64,000 nucleotides of DNA. It comes from Eustoma russellianum (taxonomy: Eukaryota; Streptophyta; Magnoliopsida; Gentianales; Gentianaceae). The translations under genes and the position numbers were made by a program. Below the pieces are notes generated by a model that saw nothing but the letters and a program-made list of their open reading frames with translations, did not search any database and was not told the origin of the DNA. Location of the stretch: the NCBI GenBank assembly GCA_036186865.1, contig AP025048.1, positions 25,783,397-25,847,396 on the forward strand, in the 5' to 3' direction. Each line of letters opens with the position of its first letter. Position 1 is the stretch's first letter. Below are positions 56,401 through 64,000 of this stretch, in pieces.

Positions 56401-57274
56401 AAGATATTACCAAAGACTTCTTTGTTCCACGTCTGAATATCCTTTTTTAGGGCAAATAACTTAGAGTAAAACCCACGCATTCCTCCAGTTGTTGGATAAG
56501 ACTGCCATGCGGTTTGAACATATGAGTAGAAATCTGAGTGATGCAACCAGGCATCAAAAAAACGAAATGAGCGTCGCGTGGGGGAAACAGCTGATTTGCA
56601 TTGCACTAGAAGTGGAGTGTGATCCGATGTTGTTCGAGGCAAATGTGTTAACTGCAGATTATCAAACCAATCTTGAAACAAAGAGTTTAGAAAAACCCAG
56701 TCTAACCACCTTCGAACTCGACCTAGCCCCTCCCGTCGATCTATGTAAAACGGGTACCGTGATATGGAGGAGCCATAAGAGAGCAGCTTTCGATACAGTC
56801 ATTGAAATCTTGTAACGTGGTCACGGATGGAGTACACCTGCCACTGTGATCTTCCAGAGTACGAAAAATATTGAAATCACCCCCAACTAGCCATGGGATA
56901 CTCACTGTGGTGTTAAAATCACACAAAGCTTGCCAGAGCAACTGACGCTGAATGGGTGTATGCTTCGCATAGACCAGAGAAATAGCAAATGTATGTTGCA
57001 ATAGTAAAGAAGTTAAGGTAAAATGGACCACCTGATTATCATCCTGCACATCATTCAAGCGAAATTCATGATCTCTCCAGAAAAACCAAATATGCTCAGA
57101 CTGTGAAACAAAAGACTGAGAGAAACCAAGACGTAAGCCATAACTCATTATCTGCGAAGGAGAATGTTTAGGTTCTATCAAAGCTAGAAGATGCAATTTA
57201 TAGTCGTGTGTCAACATGCGTAACCGGGGCATTGAACCACGCATGCCACGGACATTCCATATTAATATATTCAT
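53415..57274 (-). pseudogene. LINE F ORF2, four lesions, otherwise well preserved
   Basis: Starts at the ATG 57274-57272 inside ATGA (MNILIWNVRGMRGS). Endonuclease motifs include ALIEPKHSPS, LVGGDFNIFRTL and TTSDHTPLL. A stop (56741-56743) and frameshift lie near 56720-56745, where the family has TWTDGRGLGR. The frame is then open from 56681 to 54180 (833 codons): RT with AAGPDGF, LITLIPKIQSPQTFSDFRPI, KLDMMKAFDRVSW (near residue 377), AYADDLLIFL (residues 481-490) and zf-RVT CPFCRHASASVAHVFMYC. TAA at 54180-54182 interrupts the linker RxYLLSWW. RNase H follows (LNVDAAVGARYAAGGALLRN, frame change near 53757, ESDCETLV, YREANMPAHYLAQ) to the stop at 53415-53417. Confidence 0.92.
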
Positions 57275-57653
57275 TGAGGTTGAGTAGAGGCACTTCCCTG
57301 AATAATGTGCGAAGCACTACGCGTTAAGATTGTAGAAGGAGGCAAAGGAGGAAGATCCTTGCGGGAGCGACGTTTACGGCGCGGCACCACTGGTATAAAT
57401 GCGGACTCCGCTAACGGATCTTGCAACCGGGATATCAGTAAGTCGTCCTCCGGAGAGGGTGGAATTAGCTGCATGCGTCTTTCAACGTCGGTTGACACCA
57501 GTGGCACATCCTCAACATTCACATCAATGGGTAAATCCGTGTCAGACACATGACCAATATCGTGCTACATGTGATCAACTGGGAAATCCGCAGCATCACA
57601 AAATACCTCTGGATGAGTAACCTCAGACAGCAGGGGAGCATACGGGGGATCTT

Positions 57654-57657
<4 letters not shown>
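57271..57657 (-). pseudogene. LINE F ORF1 C-terminal fragment
   Basis: Only the acidic/basic C-terminal tail remains: an N-terminal part with one TAG near 57565, then DVERRMQLIPPSPEDDLLIS and RRKRRSRKDLPPLPPSTILT. It ends at TGA 57273-57271, which overlaps the ORF2 ATG. The truncation is at the (TA)n boundary. Confidence 0.85.

Positions 57658-57684
<27 letters not shown>
57658..57684. repeat. (TA)n between LINE F and LINE G
   Basis: A TA run at the head-to-head boundary of two 5'-truncated copies. Confidence 0.9.
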
Positions 57685-57690
<6 letters not shown>

Positions 57691-57899
57691 TATGGTACGC
57701 TTCCTTTTCTTTCATTATGCTGCAAATATATTATATCTCACACGCTGACGCTGCCGATTGATTTCTTGATTTGTGTTTGCACGGACACAACACATTTGGG
57801 GTCTATGGCTGCGAGGCCTCTTCATGACGTGAACAATTATAATCGTAGTGTTCACCATCCGACATCATTGGTTTGTACACACAGTTCTTTTTGCTTACA

Positions 57900-57975
57900 A
57901 GTCTTGCACAAGGATTGGCGTGTACCAAGTATCTCTGCCGGCACATTGGGTTGTGCCGGCAGATCAGGTTTGATC
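57900..57975 (+). other. LINE G 3' UTR hairpin module
   Basis: 57935-57945 CTGCCGGCACA with 57952-57962 TGTGCCGGCAG, an 11-bp perfect GC-rich stem, then atcaGGTTTG. Preceded by 'cttgcacaaggattggcg'. The stem sequence differs from all others. Confidence 0.85.
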
Positions 57976-58324
57976 TATCCCCAGATAATATCTTATGTTT
58001 TACTCTATCCTGGGCTTATAATTTACTCAGACATATATTTTTCTTGTGCGTGGATGAGAGCATGGATCGACAGTCTTCTCCACACATGCTATGCGCCTGT
58101 CATCTGGATCTGGTATTGCTATCGACGGCGGGACGCTCCACTGCTAGTTTTTTCACATAGATGCACTGTGGTATTTCGGAATGCATGGAAGGAAGCCAGC
58201 AACACGCTTCATTTGTCAGACGTTGATGGGCGACGGATTACATGTCATTTTCAATTCTTCCATTTGTGTAGTTTTTGGATTGTATTTTGTAATTCTTTGT
58301 ACAATAGCGCAGATCAACATACCG

Positions 58325-58419
58325 TCTATATAAATATGTACGCTTTTCCCTTCGCCAAGGTTTTATCCACAAGGGTGGTTTTACTTGGCAAGGTTTTAAT
58401 GTGGCATATCATATATAGA
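58325..58419 (+). other. LINE G conserved 3'-terminal RNA structure
   Basis: The outer stem TCTATATA (58325-58332) / TATATAGA (58412-58419) is a third sequence version of the stem, still fully paired. Inner rod as in the other copies. Confidence 0.8.
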
Positions 58420-58647
58420 TTGGCTGTTGATAATCATTTACTACTATATTTTTCATGTTTCATTTGGATGTATTATGGTTTTCTTCCGCCATAAGTGAGG
58501 GCTTTCGTAATAAAAATCTCTTTTTTTTCAAAAAAAATATTAAAATATTGATATAATTATGCAGCCTCACTTATGGTGGAGGAAAACCATATTACATAAG
58601 AATCCGTATAAGAAAATAAATGAAAGAGAAAGCTAATGAGTGTCAAC

Positions 58648-58753
58648 CTCCAATCATATATGATATGCCGCATTAAAACCTTGCCAAGTAAAACCACCCT
58701 TGTGGATAAAACCTTGGCGAAGGAAAAAAGCGTACATATTTATATGATTGGAG
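58648..58753 (-). other. LINE H conserved 3'-terminal RNA structure
   Basis: Transcript sense CTCCAATCATATA/TATATGATTGGAG, 13 perfect outer pairs; inner rod GCCAAG/CTTGGC and CCAC/GTGG. Confidence 0.8.
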
Positions 58754-58974
58754 AGATGCCCTATAACTATGGTATGCCAAGAAAAATCTGTCACTGGAAG
58801 GCTTGTAGTCGTATGAAGCTATGAACGTATTGCCCGTGAAGACGGCTGCAGCAGAGGATAATTTGACGTAATTGCTTTGAAGCCAAACCATTTCACCTCA
58901 GAACAAGATATACAAAGAAGCATTAGCAATGTTGGTGGGAGATAAATTTTTGAAAACAAAGTTGTGGCGAACGT

Positions 58975-59232
58975 ACCCATGCCACCTCGATTCAAAAAAA
59001 ACCAAGGTGGCTTCCAATTGATGCATGGCCAAAAACTGAAAGAAGCGAAGCAGTTCTTGTGATGTACATGCAGATACTCCAGTTTCCAAGTGGACCAACG
59101 TGTGAATGTGAAACACGAAGAATAGCATGAGGATAAACAAAAGTCGTATAAGAAAATAAGCATGCAGAAAGGCTTAACGATAGAGCGATTATGCACCCGC
59201 GTTGCCTTTAGGTATTGACACAGGCAACCATA
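58975..59232 (-). other. LINE H 3' UTR hairpin modules (2)
   Basis: 58981-58987/59005-59011 (GCCACCT/AGGTGGC), then atGGGTACGT in transcript sense. 59201-59207/59222-59228 (GTTGCCT/AGGCAAC), then gcGGGTGCA. Preceded by CACATGGCGTTGGCG for the second. Spacing 220 bp. Confidence 0.82.
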
Positions 59233-59274
59233 ACAAGTGAACGCCAACGCCATGTGAGACATCTTAGATGCAGA

Positions 59275-62200
59275 AAGTGGGAAGCTGCTGTAGATCCATG
59301 TGAATTGCTCCACGCACCTCACGAGGAAGCTCATGTAAGCTGGCATAACTGCGAACCCCTTGAGATTGATAACCATGTCGCGCTAAAAAGTGTGCTGCTG
59401 TGTTGGTCTATCGAGGACTATATTACAATGTAACTTGATTGAGAGTAAGGAAAACAGCGAGCCTAGCAATATCATCAGCTAAAGTTCCCGTGATAACGTC
59501 TTTGTTCAAGATAAGCAAAAGTATGGATTTGCAATCCGTCTCTACAATGATATGCAAATGAGCCGACGCATAATAAATGAGAGAGAATGACATCGCTTGT
59601 AATTCAGCTGCAATGGAGGCAGCGGCAGAAGAGCAAAGCAGATAGCGGAGATCAGTTGGCCGCGGTCCCTCAACACAGTACTACCTACAGCTGATTTCTT
59701 GCCCACAACCGCATCTATATTAAGTTTGACTCGGCCAGTTGGTGGAAGCGTCCACTTCACCAGACGCAACTTCTTGCGCTGTATTAACAGCACAAAGTGT
59801 AAAGACTGAAGGTGAGGTATTGGTTGTGCAAATTTTTTGCCACTCATCGCTGCACACCATGTGTAGATTGTCTTACGAACTTGCTCATACAAATTCCTAT
59901 AATTGAATATGTCATCCCCAAATCGAATGGCGGCATACATTTTCCAGATTTCCCACGTAATAATAGATGGAACCACTGACTTAAACTGGCCAGACATAGT
60001 TGAGAGTGAGGAAAGACGCCACCATCTTCGAAGGTACTGTTTAATAGTTTCATGTCTAGGGAATGACCCAGAGAAGAGTATCGAAGCTTCAATCCATATT
60101 GGGCAAATTTGCACGCAACCAAGAAATATATGATCCGTAGTGCAGAGAAGCGTCGGCAAAAAACACATTGTGTGGGATATATAGTTTGCCACAGCGAAAG
60201 ATTGTCCACAAACGGCAGAGATTTTGTCCAAAGGCGCCAAAGGAGTAAGCGCATATCCGGATGCGCATTAGGCCACCATATATAACGATGGTCTGGGAAA
60301 ATATTTCCAGTAGTGCTGATAGTTAGGTAAGCGGATTTAAGAGAGAACTGGCCATTGTATTGTCGGAGACTAATTGATTCTATTTTGCACGTGCTCCACA
60401 TGTTCTTGCATGAAAGTATCAATACGGCATAACCTCTTCCATAATGGTGAGTCATAGATATGAGCATGCATTGTGGGACGACTTCCGTATTTTGCTTTGT
60501 AGTATTCAGCCCAAAGCGTATTGGTGTGATGATAATTCTACCAAAGCTGACAGTCATATGATTTTTGTATATGCAAGAGATGTCGTATGCCAAGGCCGCC
60601 TTCATCTTGTCACTTACACACAGAAACACAGGAGTGCCAATGATGGCGGTGTCTCCACAGAAAGTTTGCCATCTTTTGATTTAAAGTGTCAATGACTCCT
60701 TTTGGCAATTGAGAACTAGCAATAATATGCAATGGCATGGAGTTGAGTACATGTTTTATGAGTACCACCTGACCTGCCATCGACAGCATTTTAGCAGACC
60801 AAGACTGAAGTTTAGTATCAAAAAGTTGGATCAGCGATAAACAATATCGTGCTCAATTAATCCCTTTATATAAGTAGGATCCCAAATATTTAATAGGTAG
60901 CGATGTCAGACGCATACCCAAAGCCTGCGATGCAGCCACACCTGAAACGCACTCCCCCACAACTACTTGACTTTTGTGATAGTTAACTAGCTGACCAGAA
61001 GCCGCTTGATATACAGACAAAAACTTGCGAAATCTTTCCAGATTATTTGTTGAGCCATTTAGAAAAATCAACAGATCATCAGCAAAACCTAAGTGGGAAA
61101 CACATGATGTACGCCTCGCATGAAACCTTGCTTCACCCCCTACCCAACAGGAAAGAAGCCAACTTGCTTGCCATTTAACAGTATCGAACAACGAATGGCA
61201 TGCAAATTATTTATCAGCATGCGAACCAACCGTGGATGAAAGCCCAGCTTTTGTAAGAGAAGTTCTAAGAAATTCCAACTTACACGATCAAATGCCTTTG
61301 CCATATCTAATTTAACCATGACATGACCCGCCCTATCTTCTTATCTAATACATGGACCATTTCTTGTGCTAGTAGAATTTGCTCTGTAATGCTTCTGCCT
61401 TGCTTAAAACCTACTTGTTCTGATAATCTTTGGCAGCATGGGAGATAGCCTAGTAGATATTAATCGTGTGATCACCTTAGAGATGAAATTTGTCAAATAT
61501 ATTGGTCTAAAACCAGCGAATGTCAGAGGTGTCTTCACTTTAGGGATGAGGCCAATGGTCGCTGCTGCCATCTTCTTTGGCATCATCACACCCAGAAAGA
61601 ATTCTTGCACTGCTTTTTGCACATCAAGATATATAAGGTGCCAGAAACATCTATAAAATGATCCTGGATATCTGTCTGGCCCTACCACACTAGTGGGACT
61701 AAGGTCCCACACTGTTGATTGTATCTCTTGCAAAGTAGGCATATGTTGTAGATTTCTGTTATCGTCTGCCGTTATGAGTGGTGGAACAAACTGCAAGATA
61801 GATTCAACGTCATGTACTGGCTCAGCCGCAAATAACATGGAAAAATAACGAACCGCTTCCGCCTCAATGTCTGCTGATAAAATACAATCTACACTGTCTG
61901 CTCGCTGAATCCTGCAGATGAGCTGACGCCTGCGCTTATCTTTAACAGTTTGGTGATAAAGTGCTGTATTAGTATCCCCTTCGTTTAACCATTTGACATT
62001 AGCCTTTTGCTTCCAATAAAGAAAAGCTCTATTTTGCGCCACTTTCAGCTGAGCTTGGCTTTGGTGATATTGTTCACGGGATACTTCTGTTTGTAACTCA
62101 TCATAAGCCTTTTCATGTTTAATAGCCTCCTCTTCTGCAAACGCAACGGCGTCAAAAATATTTCCGAAAACTTCCTTATTCCACTTTATTAATTGCTGCT

Positions 62201-63034
62201 TTAGTAGACGTAGTTTGTTGTATAGCCCCCACATGCCTCCCACTCTTGAGAAGGATTGCCAATGATGTTAAACAAGGGAATCAAAATCCAGATGTGTGGC
62301 CCAGACATCCAAATATCTAAAAGAAGATGGCACCTGAGTTGTCTTGATGTCACATTGAAGAAAAATAGGGGAATGGTCCGACGTTACCCTTGATAGATGC
62401 TGACAGAGAGTGGATGGGTACAAATCTGTAAATGCAGAATTACAAAGACACTGATCTAAGCGTCGCCAAACCCGCCCTAAACCGCGACCATCGGACCATG
62501 TGTATGGAGATCCTTGAAAAGGAATTTCTTGGAGATCACATTCTGCTATACACTTATTGAAGTCTTGCAATTGACGAAGAGTAGGAGAGGAGCGTCCACG
62601 ATGTTCGTCAAGCATACAAAAGGTATTAAAAATCCCCACCCCCCACCAACCATGCTAATTGAAGACCATCATAGATCATCTTTAAGTCCTCCCATAATGG
62701 TTTTCTCGCAGTTACTGTGTGAAGGCCATAGACATCAGTAAACCAAAATTGATCACCTGAAGCCAACCACGAAAATTTGAACGAATAATTTTGTTGGCCA
62801 AACCACGTATCTCCCAACGAGATAATAGAGTTCTTCCAAAAAAACCAAATATGATCATCACAGACTGAAACTGCTTTAGAAAAAACCAAAACGCAAACGA
62901 TACAATACCAAAGTAGAAATTCTGGCTTTAGGTTCAATAACTACTAATGCATGCAAATTGTATCGTCGAATTAGTGAGAGAATCCTAGTTTCTGAGCTAC
63001 GAATACCTCTCACATTCCAAATCATCAACTTCAT
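59275..63034 (-). pseudogene. LINE H ORF2, multiply broken
   Basis: Starts at the ATG 63034-63032 (MKLMIWNVRGIRSS), overlapping the ORF1 stop as ATGA. Endonuclease pieces lie at 62268-62937 (WFFWKNSIISL; TWSDGRGLGRVWRRLD) with breaks near 62630 and 62250. An open frame 61404-62243 holds the linker (WLNEGDTNTALYHQTV) and early RT (LIPKVKTPLTFAGFRPIYLTN). GFADDLLIFLNGS is at about 61067-61106. zf-RVT (LPFVDNLSLWQTIYPTQCVF) is at 59844-60629. RNase H (LNIDAVVGKKSAVGSTVLRD) is near 59690-59740 and continues to about 59275 with changes. At least four frame changes separate these parts. The AGPDG motif reads VVGPDRYPG. Confidence 0.85.
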
Positions 63035-64000
63035 TGAGCTAAAGGATCAAAAGAGTTAAAGATTTGTGCTGCACGTAACCTGGTTATTCATGGAGAAACC
63101 TTGGCAGCCTGAGACAGACGACGTAATAATCTTGGCGAAGAAGATACAGTGTCGAGTTCAGTTGATAGAGCACCTTCTTGCTCTTGACTAGTGTCCAAAT
63201 AAACTGCTTGAAAAACATCTGACATGGCTTCAATTATATCCCTGTCCTGTGCATCCAAACGGCTGACATTCAAAGGTAATATAAGCTCGCTATCCGATAA
63301 GGATGAAAAATCATGCTGATGTGCCAAATCTCGAATAATACAATCATCAACTCCTTTGAGACGTGAGATATCCTATGAAGTGGATACCACCCGAGGTTGG
63401 AAAATATCTGGGGACGAAAGATGGCCCACTGACGGCAAAGGCGCAGATGGTGTAGTCATTATAGGGTTTGTCCGATATACCTCTGGCTCGGTCACAGGCA
63501 TTGTTATGCTGTGAATCTCACGCACAGCAGGCGTATCTGGTAAGTTTTTCTTGGGTGTCCATCATTGTTTGGGATCCTTGCCAGTTTGACGCTGCGCCTT
63601 AGGCATTGGCGGTTTCGTAGTCACCTCTATAGGTGCTTTGCCACAGTCATCAGTCACATGTCCTATACGGAAGCAACTGCCACAATAGGACGGTAAATCC
63701 TCATATTCCACTGTCTGCGTGATAATCTTTGTTGGCCCTTGAATAAAAATTCGCTGTGGCAATTCCTTGGAAACATCCAGTTTTACACATAATCGCACAA
63801 CCGAAGTTCGATCCACAGACGTGGTAGCAGCATCCATCTTCATAGGCGTGCCTATCATATAAGCAATTTGAAAAAGAGCATCTTTTTTATGAAAGTGAAT
63901 GGGAAGTCCAGGGAAAGACACCCATATTGGAACAATGGGTATTTCGATGGAAGGATCATAATCTGGTGTCCACTTTGTGACTCTCATATGTTTTCCGGAT
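63031..64000 (-). pseudogene. LINE H ORF1, C-terminal two thirds
   Basis: Enters from the right edge within DUF4283 (MRVTKWTPDYDPSIEIPIVP, VRLCVKLDVSKELPQRIF) and carries the knuckle CGSCFRIGHVTDDC near 63640-63690. Stops at 63562-63564 (where LINE D has the WTPIKK motif), about 63374 and 63088-63090 interrupt it. The tail ends NSFDPLAQ with TGA 63033-63031. The TAA/TGA/TAG lesions lie in one frame, so the reading frame was once continuous to the ATGA junction. Confidence 0.85.

Larger units (their letters stand above)
52417..57657 (-). mobile_element. LINE F, near full length, truncated in ORF1
   Basis: Minus strand. Contains the end of ORF1, ORF2, a 3' UTR with three hairpins, the 3'-terminal structure, AATAAA and tail. 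Flanked by (TA)n on both sides (52338-52416 and 57658-57684). It is the best preserved ORF2 copy in the window. Confidence 0.92.
57685..58540 (+). mobile_element. LINE G, 3' UTR only
   Basis: An extreme 5' truncation: a 3' UTR with one hairpin module, the 3'-terminal structure, CCGCCATAAGTGAGGG and a T/A-rich tail. No coding sequence; open frames across it are fortuitous. It meets LINE H tail to tail near 58540. Confidence 0.82.
58541..64000 (-). mobile_element. LINE H, diverged subfamily, continues past window
   Basis: Minus strand with tail, two 3' UTR hairpins, ORF2 and most of ORF1, which runs off the right edge. Its protein sequences diverge from A/C/D/F throughout (ORF1 knuckle CGSCFRIGHVTDDC; RT motif GFADDLLIFL). 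Confidence 0.9.

Noticed and set aside
57550..58494. 314-residue plus-strand open frame
   Set aside because: It spans the end of LINE F, a (TA)n tract, and the LINE G 3' UTR with its hairpin and terminal structure, so it is fortuitous. The 239-residue frame at 49742-50461 and the 346-residue frame at 52454-53494 lie in LINE 3' UTRs likewise.
35980..59232. LINE 3' UTR hairpins as microRNA genes
   Set aside because: Stems are only 7-14 bp, too short for plant miRNA precursors, and their sequences are not conserved.
1..64000. Host protein-coding genes
   Set aside because: No open frame outside the mobile elements has recognisable domains, plausible exon structure or codon regularity.

Overview
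The window is a block of nested transposable elements from a large plant nuclear genome. Every recognisable protein fragment belongs to a plant mobile-element family: Ty3/gypsy chromovirus, Ty1/copia, a Tat-like gypsy, CACTA/EnSpm, and L1-type LINEs with RNase H. I see no host gene, tRNA, rRNA or CRISPR array. An angiosperm is the reasonable reading; nothing fixes the species. A 10-N assembly gap lies at 8582-8591.

Layout. (1) 1-11437: a plus-strand Tekay-type chromovirus (T1) with long LTRs. Gag and pol are broken by nonsense codons, and a predicted 81-bp intron separates gag from protease. T1 sits inside a minus-strand copia element whose 5' portion survives at 11438-13881. (2) 14193-17923: a Tat-like gypsy deletion derivative with two 0.81-kb LTRs, keeping only gag and protease remnants. 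(3) 18993-19644: the start of another LTR, apparently interrupted at 19645. (4) From 19645: a minus-strand, non-coding Tekay-like derivative (LARD-like). Its 3' LTR (19645-37541) is split by a 9.2-kb CACTA element (21159-30368) and by LINE A. Its 1.6-kb internal region (37542-39185) has no coding capacity. Its 5' LTR begins at 39186 and is interrupted at 41007. (5) 41007 to the window end: seven more LINE copies (B-H) packed head-to-tail, tail-to-tail and head-to-head, largely separated by (TA)n tracts.

The LINE family is the most interesting content. ORF1 (DUF4283 plus CCHC knuckle) ends in an ATGA overlap with the start of ORF2 (APE endonuclease, RT, zf-RVT, RNase H) in all three copies where the junction is visible. 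The 3' UTRs carry 1-4 perfect or near-perfect hairpins (19 in eight copies), spaced about 200-220 nt apart, each followed within a few bases by a GGT(A/G)-type motif. All eight copies end in a roughly 97-nt element that folds into one long stem-loop, and its outer stem changes sequence between copies while staying paired. Four copies (A, D, E, F) are flanked on both sides by (TA)n. Together these suggest a microsatellite-targeting plant LINE lineage with a structured 3' UTR, which I do not recognise as described.

The CACTA element has variant CACCA termini, a tandemly duplicated small proline-rich gene on its minus strand, and degenerate tnp2-type and Transposase_24-type genes with predictable introns. 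Most coding regions here carry stops or frameshifts, so few intact proteins are expected; other members elsewhere in the genome probably supplied transposition functions.
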